Assembly (NCBI GenBank): GCA_052388135.1
Contig: JBQTIM010000144.1
Coordinates: 1-8,815 of the forward strand
DNA from: JBQTIM01 sp052388135
Lineage (GTDB): Bacteria > Elusimicrobiota > Elusimicrobia > FEN-1173
Length of the DNA stretch: 8,815 nt
Direction: 5' to 3'
In this document: positions 1 through 6,068 of the stretch, piece after piece
Layout: each line of letters begins with the position of its first letter
Numbering within the stretch: position 1 is the first letter of the stretch
Program-made: the position numbers and the translations under genes
The notes under the pieces: generated by a model
What the model saw: the letters and a program-made list of their open reading frames with translations, nothing else
Databases searched by the model: none
What the model was told of the DNA's origin: nothing

Positions 1-1641
1 GCCGCTTTTGATGACGGTGCGGACGCCGTCCACCAACGCAAGACGGAAGGGCTCGCGGCCGCCCGGCTCCCCCAGCACGCGGCAGGTTTCGTAAAAACGG
101 TGGTATTCCCCCGCCAGGTTCAGCAAATAGGCCGTCAGATGGTGGGGCGACAAATCGCGGCCGCATTGCTCCACGGCGTCGGGAAACGAGGCGAGGCGGA
201 CCAGGAGGCCGCGCTCGCGCGGGTCCAGCTCCGCCGGGACGGGCTCGATTTCCAGGCCGGAAACCGTTGCGCCCCGCTTGGCCGCCTCCCGGAACAACGA
301 GCAACAGCGGGCGTGGACGTATTGCACGCGGAAGACGGGGTTCTCCGGCGCCTGTTTTTTCGCCAGGTCCAAATCGAACTCGAGGTGGCTGTCGGGGCCG
401 CGCAGGGCGAAAAAGAACCGGCAGGCGTCGCGGCCCACTTCGTCCAAGACTTCCCGTAAAGTGACGAACTCGCCGGTGCGGGTGGACATGGCCACAGGCT
501 GGCCGCCGCGCATCAGGCTGACGAGCTGGTAGAGGACGATGGTGAGGGCGTCGGGTCCGCCGCCCAGGGCCGAGACGGCGGCTTTCAGGCGCGCCACGTA
601 GCCGTGGTGGTCCGTGCCCCAGATGTCCACCAGCTTCTCGAAGTTCCGGTCCAGCTTGTGCGCGTGATAGGCGATGTCGGAGGCGAAATAGGTGGGCCGC
701 TCGTCGCTGCGCTTGAGAACGCGGTCTTTGTCGTCGCCGAAGGCGGTGGAAAGGAACCAGAGGGCGCCCTCCTCCTCTTTTAAGTGGCCGGCGGTCTTGA
801 GCTTGGCCAGGGCCTTGTCCACGGCGCCGCGCTTGTGCAGGTCCGATTCCCGGAACCAGGTCTGCATCTCCACGCCGAAAGCCTCCAAATCCCCGCGGAT
901 GCTTCCCAGGATTCGGACGATGGCCCGCTCCTTGAAAAATTCCCAGCCCTTGGGCCGTGCCGCCCGGTCCGGGAATTCCGCCAGGAGTTCCCGGGCGATG
1001 TCGCGGATGTAATCCCCTTTGTAGAGATCCTCCGGCTTTTTGCCGGCGACGAAGGTTTTCTCCGCGTCGTCCAGGGATTCCGGCGCCAGTTCCCCGCACC
1101 GCCACATGACCGAGGCGCCCAGGTTCTCCATCTGGTTGCCCATGTCGTTGACGTAATATTCCGTGGAGACGTCGTGGCCCAAATGGCGGAGGATGCGCGC
1201 CAGGGAATCTCCCAGCGCCGCGCCGCGGCCGTGCCCCACGTGCAAAGGTCCGTTGGGGTTGGCCGAAACGAACTCCACCAGCGTGCGCTTGCCTCCGCCG
1301 GCGCGGCGGCCGTAAGCCCCGCGCTTGGACAGGAGCGACCGCAGTTCCCCCGCCAGCCAGGAAGGTTTAAGGAAAAAGTTCAGGAAGCCCGGCCCCGCGA
1401 TCTCCACCCGCTCCACCACATCCTGGGCGGGCAGGCGGGCGATGAGCTCTTTGGCCACGTCCCGCGGCGCGCGTTTCGCCCATTTGGCCGCCGCCATGGG
1501 CAAGTTGGACGCCAAGTCCCCCGCCACGTTGCCCGGCGGAGATTCCACCGACGCGGCCATCCCCTCGGGCGGCGGATTCCCCTGCTCCCGCGCCCAGGAT
1601 TGGAAACCCTGGAACAATATTGTTTGGACTTCTTCTCTCAT
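1..1641 (-). CDS. argS: Arginyl-tRNA synthetase (3' end beyond the left edge)
   Basis: Class I aminoacyl-tRNA synthetase that charges tRNA-Arg with arginine using ATP in the cytoplasm. The frame is open for 547 codons from ATG 1641 to the window edge; the family is usually about 560 residues, so probably only some 15 C-terminal residues are missing. In order I see an N-terminal tRNA-binding region (about 1-95), the SANPNGPLHVGHGRG segment with the HIGH-type motif HVGH at 134-137, the catalytic core with SDERPTYFASDIAYH near 312, AMSTRTGEF at 384-392 in place of KMSKS, then EVLDEVGRDACRFFF and a DALR-type anticodon-binding domain starting around NPVFRVQYVHAR. The first lysine of KMSK is alanine here; ArgRS enzymes often have a degenerate KMSK, so I still expect activity. 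There is no Shine-Dalgarno sequence before ATG 1641, but MREEVQTIL is a normal ArgRS beginning. hicA ends 22 bases upstream. Confidence 0.96.
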   Translation of the reverse strand, partial: MREEVQTILFQGFQSWAREQGNPPPEGMAASVESPPGNVAGDLASNLPMAAAKWAKRAPRDVAKELIARLPAQDVVERVEIAGPGFLNFFLKPSWLAGELRSLLSKRGAYGRRAGGGKRTLVEFVSANPNGPLHVGHGRGAALGDSLARILRHLGHDVSTEYYVNDMGNQMENLGASVMWRCGELAPESLDDAEKTFVAGKKPEDLYKGDYIRDIARELLAEFPDRAARPKGWEFFKERAIVRILGSIRGDLEAFGVEMQTWFRESDLHKRGAVDKALAKLKTAGHLKEEEGALWFLSTAFGDDKDRVLKRSDERPTYFASDIAYHAHKLDRNFEKLVDIWGTDHHGYVARLKAAVSALGGGPDALTIVLYQLVSLMRGGQPVAMSTRTGEFVTLREVLDEVGRDACRFFFALRGPDSHLEFDLDLAKKQAPENPVFRVQYVHARCCSLFREAAKRGATVSGLEIEPVPAELDPRERGLLVRLASFPDAVEQCGRDLSPHHLTAYLLNLAGEYHRFYETCRVLGEPGGREPFRLALVDGVRTVIKSG

Positions 1642-1663
1642 GGAAGGGAGGTTTCGGCCGGGA

Positions 1664-1906
1664 TCAGCCGAGGATGTCCTGGATCAGCTTCTCGCGGGAA
1701 ATGAGGAAATGCCCGGCGACGAGATCAAGGACGGCGGCGAGAGTGCCGACTCTGAGAGAATCATGGCGGGGGATGGTGACGTGGTGCTCGCCGCCGCGCG
1801 AGGTGGTCAGGCGCATGTGGCTTCCTGTCTGGCGAGTGACTTCGTAGCCCATCTTGCGAAGCGCTTTGGCGAGGTCGGGACCGGAAAGGTCCCGCGGCAA
1901 CTTCAC
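1664..1906 (-). CDS. hicA: HicA-type mRNA interferase toxin
   Basis: Small (80 residues) double-stranded-RNA-binding-fold toxin of the HicA/YcfA family, whose members cleave mRNA and stop translation until neutralised by HicB. The family pattern is clear: KLPRDLSG at the start, LRKMGYEVTRQTGSHMRL with the conserved GSH (His30, the expected catalytic histidine), and HHVTIPRHDSLRVGTLAAVL. I chose GTG 1906 because KLPRDLSG is the usual N-terminus and because the GTG overlaps the hicB stop as GTGA, the sign of translational coupling. An in-frame ATG at 1978 would add 24 residues unlike HicA and would overlap most of hicB, so I rejected it. Activity is inferred from family membership only. Confidence 0.93.
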   Translation of the reverse strand: MKLPRDLSGPDLAKALRKMGYEVTRQTGSHMRLTTSRGGEHHVTIPRHDSLRVGTLAAVLDLVAGHFLISREKLIQDILG

Positions 1907-2109
1907 GCCGCGATGACTTCTTCTTTGACGAAGTGCAGGCGGATGAGTTTGGGAACCAGGGCGGGCTCGAAATGGCAATGGACGGCGTCCCGGACCTGCC
2001 GATGCAGAGAGGGCATGTCGTCCGCCTCCGTCACGATGGGAACGCCCGCCGCCTTGGCGATGTAGCCGCCTTCGGGCGCTTCTTCAACGATGAAAATGAT
2101 CTCGTTCAT
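1903..2109 (-). CDS. hicB: Short HicB-like antitoxin
   Basis: 68-residue acidic partner of the HicA toxin. The sequence MNEIIFIVEEAPEGGYIAKA followed by a VRDAVHCHF segment and PKLIRLHFVKEEVIAA matches the short HicB-like family that precedes hicA genes in many bacteria; I recall databases sometimes mislabelling it as a 2-oxoisovalerate dehydrogenase subunit. It comprises only the partially degraded RNase-H-like HicB fold, with no C-terminal ribbon-helix-helix or helix-turn-helix domain as in longer HicB proteins, so how it would repress its own promoter is unclear. Its stop overlaps the hicA GTG by 4 bases, and antitoxin-before-toxin order is kept. The ATG has no ribosome binding site and lies 6 bases after a -10 element, suggesting a leaderless mRNA. 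Confidence 0.9.
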   Translation of the reverse strand: MNEIIFIVEEAPEGGYIAKAAGVPIVTEADDMPSLHRQVRDAVHCHFEPALVPKLIRLHFVKEEVIAA

Positions 2110-2115
2110 AGGTCC

Positions 2116-2144
2116 AGTATAGACAGAATTCCCCGGAAAGGCAA
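2116..2144 (-). promoter_or_regulatory. Predicted sigma-70-type promoter of hicBA
   Basis: On the minus strand TTGCCT (2144-2139, 4 of 6 matches to TTGACA) is followed after exactly 17 bases by TATACT (2121-2116, 5 of 6 matches to TATAAT). The hicB ATG begins 6 bases after the -10 hexamer, so the normal start point of transcription would fall on or next to the A of the ATG. The spacer contains the imperfect symmetry TTCCGGGGAA, a possible operator. The stretch is AT-richer than its surroundings. This is predicted from sequence only. Confidence 0.6.
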
Positions 2145-2175
2145 TACGATGGATGAGGCGCGCTTTTCCCTCTTT

Positions 2176-2592
2176 TCATCTCTTTTTCCGCCGGGCGGGT
2201 TTTTTGCGGGGCGCGCGTTTTTTGGGGGGCGCGGCCTTCCATTCGACGGCGCGGGCGCCTTCCCACAGGCGCTCCAGGCCGTAGAAGGCCCGGGCGTCCC
2301 GGCGGAATAGGTGAACGACCGTTCCGCCGTAGTCGAGCACGGTCCACTGGCCGCTCCCCACGCCGTCCCGGTGCAGGGGCGACAAACCAAAAACTTCTTT
2401 GATGCTTTTCGCCACGTGGTCCTGCACCGCGGCCAGCTGGGGCTGGGAGTCGACGGAGGCCAGGACGAAATAATCCGCCAGGCCCGTCACTTTGCCGACG
2501 GCCAGGACCGCCACGTCCAGGGCTTTTTTATCGTCGGCGCAACGGGCGGAAAGCCGGGCCAGCTCGAGGAAATCGCGGGCGCGGAGCGTCAT
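2176..2592 (-). CDS. rsfS: Ribosome silencing factor RsfS (Iojap/YbeB family)
   Basis: 138-residue protein that in characterised bacteria binds ribosomal protein uL14 on the large subunit and blocks 30S-50S joining when nutrients are scarce. Family signatures are plain: DDKKALDVAVLAVGKVTGLADYF at about 20-42, LASVDSQPQLAAVQDHV at 44-60, and the C-terminal GQWTVLDYGGTVVHLF and ARAFYGLERLWEGA at 81-113. The domain ends near residue 117 and is followed by an unusual basic tail (120-138) of Lys, Arg, Pro and Ala. ATG 2592 is a typical start position for the family, although no ribosome binding site is visible. The gene follows cNMP-GAF after a 97-base gap that holds a perfect palindrome. rsfS commonly sits next to nadD, yqeK and an LCP gene; here the pilT block lies between. 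Confidence 0.95.
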   Translation of the reverse strand: MTLRARDFLELARLSARCADDKKALDVAVLAVGKVTGLADYFVLASVDSQPQLAAVQDHVAKSIKEVFGLSPLHRDGVGSGQWTVLDYGGTVVHLFRRDARAFYGLERLWEGARAVEWKAAPPKKRAPRKKPARRKKR

Positions 2593-2643
2593 GCGGAGGC
2601 GTAGAAGCCGGACCGGCCGCCGGAGACTTCCGGCAGGCCGCCG

Positions 2644-2663
2644 TCCGTCCGGCGCCGGACGGA
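2644..2663. repeat. 20-base perfect palindrome between cNMP-GAF and rsfS
   Basis: TCCGTCCGGCGCCGGACGGA reads the same on both strands over all 20 bases. It lies in the 97-base gap, 26 bases after the cNMP-GAF stop and 51 bases before the rsfS start. As RNA it would form a very stable hairpin, but there is no U-run after it on either strand, so it is not a standard intrinsic terminator. It could be a dimeric repressor site, an mRNA-stability or processing hairpin, or chance in GC-rich DNA. Confidence 0.6.
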
Positions 2664-2689
2664 ACCGATGCGCGGGGCTTTAAAATTTC

Positions 2690-3655
2690 TCAATAGCGGT
2701 ACTGCTTGGCCTTGTGCAGGCGCTCTTTGAGCTCGGCTTCCTCGCGCAGGGAGGCGTTGACGACGGCGGTGGAGGCCAGGTGGGCGACTCCGGAAATGAC
2801 CTGGCGGTGGGACGAGGTGAAAAAGCCCGGCGCCGCCTGGCCGAACACCAAAATGCCCGCCAGGCCCTTGGCGCCCAGGATGGGCGCCGCCAAAAGGGAG
2901 CCGAAAGCCGGCCAGCCGGCGCGCTCTTCCTCGGCGATGGACGGATTTTTGGCCCACTCGGACGCCAGGAAACATTCCTTGGCCGACGCCAACCGCCGGA
3001 CCAGGGGGTCGGCGGGCTGGCGGTTTCCGCGCAGCTCCGACGGCCAGCCGCCCTCGGCGGCCAGGAATTCGTATTCCTCCGAGAACTCGTTCCAGCGCCA
3101 GAAGGCGCCGGCGGCGGTGTCCTCGAAGGAATGCGCGATCTGGAAAAGGATGCGGGCGGCCAGGGTCTTGGCGTCGCCGCCCTCGGCGATGATGCGGCCG
3201 ACTTCGAAAAGGGCGGTCATCTCGCGGGTGGTCTGGCGCAGGCGGGCGCTCAAGGTGACCACGAGGCCGCGGAAAAACTCCAGCGCGACCTGGGGATCGC
3301 CGCCCAGAAGGCTCTCGAACTCTTTGCGGGGCAGGCGGAACAGCGTGGAGGGCCCGCGCGACACGGCCTCGGCGGATCGGCGCGTCTGCTCGAGCAGGGC
3401 CATCTCGCCGAAAAATTCGCCGGGACCCAGAAGCGAAATCACTTTGTGCGCCCCCGCGGGCCGCTCCAGGGCCTTGCGGATCATGACCTCGCCCGAGGCC
3501 ACGAGGTAAAGCGCGTCCCCGGAATGGCCCTCGGCGAAGACGACGGCGCCGTCGGCGTGGCTTTCCTCGGCGAAGTTGTCGGCCAGCTTCGAGAGCACGC
3601 CGGCGGGCAGGCGCGCGAGGGCGGGGAATTGCTTGAGCTTGTCTTTAGGAACCAT
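2690..3655 (-). CDS. Cyclic-nucleotide-binding plus GAF sensor protein
   Basis: 321-residue cytoplasmic protein with no signal peptide or membrane segment. Residues about 10-135 form a CAP/CRP-type cyclic-nucleotide-binding domain: VVFAEGHSGDALYLVASGEV at 38-57, then the phosphate-binding cassette EFFGEMALLEQTRRSAEAV at 80-98, which keeps Glu84 and the Arg-Ser-Ala needed to hold a cyclic phosphate in known family members. A short helix (QTTREMTALFEVGRII) leads into a GAF-like domain at about 145-305, ending in a charged helix. There is no helix-turn-helix, cyclase, kinase or other output domain, so it probably works by protein contact. It starts at ATG 3655, overlapping the pilT2 end by 11 bases, so the two are translationally coupled. 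A role in regulating pilus retraction is inferred from this position; the ligand is unknown. Confidence 0.88.
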   Translation of the reverse strand: MVPKDKLKQFPALARLPAGVLSKLADNFAEESHADGAVVFAEGHSGDALYLVASGEVMIRKALERPAGAHKVISLLGPGEFFGEMALLEQTRRSAEAVSRGPSTLFRLPRKEFESLLGGDPQVALEFFRGLVVTLSARLRQTTREMTALFEVGRIIAEGGDAKTLAARILFQIAHSFEDTAAGAFWRWNEFSEEYEFLAAEGGWPSELRGNRQPADPLVRRLASAKECFLASEWAKNPSIAEEERAGWPAFGSLLAAPILGAKGLAGILVFGQAAPGFFTSSHRQVISGVAHLASTAVVNASLREEAELKERLHKAKQYRY

Positions 3656-4808
3656 GGGAGGCCCCGCCCTGGGCCGCCCGCAGGCCCGGCGGCATGTCCA
3701 CGGGGATTTCGGCCTTGGATTCCACCATGCCCTGGGCCTGGAGCTGGATCTTGAGGTCGTTGGGGTTGGTGGAGAACACCAGCGCCTCCTCCAAGGAAAT
3801 GGTCCGCGCCTTGACCTGCTTGAGGAGGGCCTGGTTGAAAGACTGGGTTTTGTAATAGGACGCGGAATCCTCGATGGCTTTGCCGATGGCCCCGATCTTG
3901 TTGTCTTCGATGAGCTTCTGGATGGTGGGCGTGTTGATGAGGATTTCCTGCACGGCCACGCGGCCCCGGCCGTCCTTGCGCTTGAGCAGGCGCTGGGAGA
4001 CGATGGCGTTCAGGCACTTGGCGATCTGCAGGCGGATCTGGTTCTGCGCTTCCGACGGAAAAGTGTCCACCAGGCGGTCTATGGTCTGTTTGGCGTCGTT
4101 GGTGTGGAGGGTGCCCAGCACCAGGTGGCCCGTTTCGGCGGCGGTGAGGGCGGTGGCGATGGTGTCTTGATCCCGAAGCTCGCCCAGCAGGATCACGTCG
4201 GGGTCCTGCCGCAGCGCGCGGCGCAGGGCCTCGGTGAAGCTGACGGTGTCGGAGCCCACCTCGCGCTGGTTGACGACGGCCGTCCTGTCCTGGTAGATGA
4301 ACTCCACCGGGTCCTCGATGGTGACGATGTGGACGGGCCGGGTGGCGTTCACGTAATCAATCAGCGCCGCCAGGGTGGTGGTTTTCCCCGTGCCCGTGGG
4401 GCCCGTCACCAGGAACAGCCCCTGCTGTTTGTTGACGAGCTCTTTCAGCACGTCGGGCAAGCCCAAAGAATCGAAATCAGGAATGACGGACGGGATGAGG
4501 CGGAACACGGCCCCCACCACGCCGCGCTGGAAGAACGCGTTGCCCCGGAACCGCGCCAGCCCGCGCACCTGGAAGGAAAAGTCCAGCTCCTTCTCCTCCT
4601 CCAGCCGCTTCTGCTGGTTCGGGGTGATGACGGAGTAGACGAAGGTCTGCACCTGCTCGGCCGAAAGGGCGGGCGCGCCGTCCAGGGGGGTCAAATCGCC
4701 CGACAGGCGTATCATCGGCGGGCGGCCGGCTTTCAGGTGCAGGTCGCTGGCGCCCTTTTCGTGGATGGTCTTGAGGATGTCCTCCAGGCCGGCGATGGAC
4801 TCGCTCAT
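3645..4808 (-). CDS. PilT/PilU-type type IV pilus retraction ATPase (second copy)
   Basis: 387-residue hexameric AAA-like ATPase of the PilT family, which powers disassembly of type IV pili at the inner membrane. An N-terminal PAS-like domain (GASDLHLKAGRPPMIRLSG at 19-37) precedes the motor core: Walker A GPTGTGKT at 136-143, Asp box TIEDPVEF at 163-170, Walker B DPDVILLGELRD at 202-213, and His box TAAETGHLVLGTLHT at 222-236. The C-terminal AIRNLIRE motif linked to retraction in true PilT is degenerate here (TIQKLIED, 295-302), so this copy may be an accessory PilU-like or specialised motor. A tail of about 30 residues follows DLKIQLQ. The ATG overlaps the pilT1 stop by one base (TGATG), so I place the start at 4808 although the frame stays open into pilT1. 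It clearly differs from pilT1 along its length, so it is an old paralogue. Confidence 0.94.
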   Translation of the reverse strand: MSESIAGLEDILKTIHEKGASDLHLKAGRPPMIRLSGDLTPLDGAPALSAEQVQTFVYSVITPNQQKRLEEEKELDFSFQVRGLARFRGNAFFQRGVVGAVFRLIPSVIPDFDSLGLPDVLKELVNKQQGLFLVTGPTGTGKTTTLAALIDYVNATRPVHIVTIEDPVEFIYQDRTAVVNQREVGSDTVSFTEALRRALRQDPDVILLGELRDQDTIATALTAAETGHLVLGTLHTNDAKQTIDRLVDTFPSEAQNQIRLQIAKCLNAIVSQRLLKRKDGRGRVAVQEILINTPTIQKLIEDNKIGAIGKAIEDSASYYKTQSFNQALLKQVKARTISLEEALVFSTNPNDLKIQLQAQGMVESKAEIPVDMPPGLRAAQGGASHGS

Positions 4809-5911
4809 CAGTAGGTGGATCCGCCGGCGGCGGCCGCGGCGCCCGCGGCGGCTCCGCCCCGGGCCAGCTGGCGGAACTTTTCCGGATCGGAAGACTTGGA
4901 CTCGGCGTCCTCGTAGCGCACCAAGCCGTCGTTCGCCAGGTCGGCCAGGGCGCGGTCCAGGGGCACCATGCCGAACTTGGCGCCCGTCTCGATGGCGTTG
5001 TAGATCATGTGGCTCTTGCCTTCCCGGATCAGGTTGGCGATGGCGGGCGTCACCACCATCACTTCCCGCGCCGCCACGCGGCCCTCCCCCTCGCGCCGGG
5101 GCAGGAGCGTTTGGCAGACGACGCCCTTGAGCGCCGTGGAAAGCTGGACGCGCACCTGCTGCTGCTGGTGCGGCGGGAAGACGTCGATGATGCGGTCCAC
5201 CGTCTGGGCGGCGTCGGTGGTGTGGAGGGTGCCGAAACAAAGGTGGCCGGTTTCCGCCGCCGTGATGGCCAGGGAAATGGTTTCCAGGTCCCGCATCTCG
5301 CCCACCAGGATGACGTCCGGGTCCTGCCGCAGGGCATGCTTCAAGGCCTGGTCGAAGCCCTTGGTGGACTGGCCGACCTCCCGCTGGCGGATGACGCACT
5401 TTTTGCTTTCGTAGACGAACTCGATGGGGTCCTCGATGGTGAGGATGTGCTCCCGGCGGGAGGCGTTGATGATGTCTATCAAGCAGGCCAATGTGGTGGA
5501 CTTGCCGGAGCCCGTGGGCCCGGTCACCAGCACCAGGCCGCGGGGCAGGCGGGCGAACTCCAGCACGGAGGGCGGCAGGCGCAGGGTCTCCGGGTCGGGG
5601 ATTTTCGACGAGATGATGCGGAGGACAGCCTCCACACCCATGCGCTGCATCAGCACGTTGACGCGGAACCGCGCCAAGCCGGCCACCTCGAAGGAGCAGT
5701 CCAATTCCAAATGCTCCTCGAAGCGCTGTTTCTGCTCCTCGTAAAGGATGGAGTAAACCAGCCGCTTGGACTCCTCGGCGGTCAAAATTTCGAAACCCGG
5801 CAGTTCCGACATTTCGCCCAGAACCCGCGCCATGGGCGGCTTGCCGATGACCAAATGCACGTCCGACGCCCCTTGCTTCACCGCCAGCCGCAGTATGTCG
5901 ATGAACTCCAT
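4808..5911 (-). CDS. pilT: PilT type IV pilus retraction ATPase (first copy)
   Basis: 367-residue retraction motor. It opens with the PilT-type N-terminal domain (MEFIDILRLAVKQGASDVHL) and carries Walker A GPTGSGKS at 131-138, Asp box TIEDPIEF at 158-165, Walker B DPDVILVGEMRD at 197-208 and His box TAAETGHLCFGTLHT at 217-231. The C-terminal AIANLIREGK at 290-299 is nearly the AIRNLIRE motif required for retraction in studied PilT proteins, which makes this the better candidate for the true PilT. The last 17 residues are an Ala/Gly-rich low-complexity tail. ATG 5911 is supported by AAGGGGG four bases upstream, the best ribosome binding site in the window. Its own predicted promoter and a hairpin-rich leader lie upstream, and pilT2 starts within its stop codon. 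No pilus assembly genes (pilB, pilC, pilM-Q, pilin) are visible in the window. Confidence 0.95.
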   Translation of the reverse strand: MEFIDILRLAVKQGASDVHLVIGKPPMARVLGEMSELPGFEILTAEESKRLVYSILYEEQKQRFEEHLELDCSFEVAGLARFRVNVLMQRMGVEAVLRIISSKIPDPETLRLPPSVLEFARLPRGLVLVTGPTGSGKSTTLACLIDIINASRREHILTIEDPIEFVYESKKCVIRQREVGQSTKGFDQALKHALRQDPDVILVGEMRDLETISLAITAAETGHLCFGTLHTTDAAQTVDRIIDVFPPHQQQQVRVQLSTALKGVVCQTLLPRREGEGRVAAREVMVVTPAIANLIREGKSHMIYNAIETGAKFGMVPLDRALADLANDGLVRYEDAESKSSDPEKFRQLARGGAAAGAAAAAGGSTY

Positions 5912-5915
5912 CGAA

Positions 5916-5922
5916 CCCCCTT
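5916..5922 (-). promoter_or_regulatory. Ribosome binding site of pilT1
   Basis: On the minus strand AAGGGGG ends 4 bases before the pilT1 ATG. It is the only strong Shine-Dalgarno-like site in the window and supports the start at 5911. It lies 8 bases downstream of the last leader hairpin, so folding upstream could affect access to it. Confidence 0.7.
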
Positions 5923-5930
5923 CTGTCGCG

Positions 5931-6011
5931 CCCGGCGGAAAGGCCGGGGCCTATGGCCGGCTAACCGGCTCGGACCGGACGTCCGCGCCGAGACCCTCCG
6001 GGGAGGGTCCC
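5931..6011 (-). promoter_or_regulatory. Structured leader of the pilT operon (three hairpins)
   Basis: The 146-base gap between the LCP gene and pilT1 holds no gene but three successive inverted repeats. The first (5990-6011) is an 8-base perfect stem, GACCCTCC and GGAGGGTC at its core, extendable by a G-U and a G-C pair. The second (5956-5969) is GCCGG and CCGGC around a four-base loop. The third (5931-5948) is CCCGGC and GCCGGG around a six-base loop and sits just before the ribosome binding site. None is followed by a U-run, so none is a plain intrinsic terminator. I could not match the segment to a known riboswitch class; in particular the conserved c-di-GMP-I (GEMM) segments are absent. 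Confidence 0.5.
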
Positions 6012-6039
6012 TCTCCGCGCGAAATCCGCCATGCGGCTT

Positions 6040-6068
6040 ATTCTACATTCTCCCCCGTCAATTCTCAA
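6040..6068 (-). promoter_or_regulatory. Predicted sigma-70-type promoter of the pilT operon
   Basis: On the minus strand TTGAGA (6068-6063, 5 of 6 matches to TTGACA) is followed after exactly 17 bases by TAGAAT (6045-6040, 5 of 6 matches to TATAAT). The -35 element lies inside the last codons of the LCP gene and the -10 just after its stop. Transcription would start near 6033 and give a leader of roughly 120 bases before pilT1. This would allow the pilus block to be expressed apart from the nadD-yqeK-LCP genes. Confidence 0.55.

Noticed and set aside
784..1704. 306-codon plus-strand frame opposite argS
   Set aside because: It is an antisense shadow of argS with no family resemblance.
2644..2689. 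Intrinsic terminator after cNMP-GAF
   Set aside because: The palindrome is strong, but no U-run follows it in the direction of transcription.
4809..5399. N-terminal extension of the pilT2 frame through pilT1
   Set aside because: The extension is a shifted-frame reading of pilT1, low complexity in Pro, Gly and Arg; the true start MSESIAG at 4808 gives a normal PilT.
6017..6031. Sigma-54-type site (GG and GC 10 bases apart on the minus strand)
   Set aside because: Only the outer dinucleotides and TGGC match; the inner consensus is poor, and a better sigma-70-like promoter lies next to it.
5912..6035. c-di-GMP (GEMM) riboswitch in the pilT1 leader
   Set aside because: A GGTTAGCCGGCC stretch first suggested it, but the conserved CAAA-containing segments and the paired architecture are missing.
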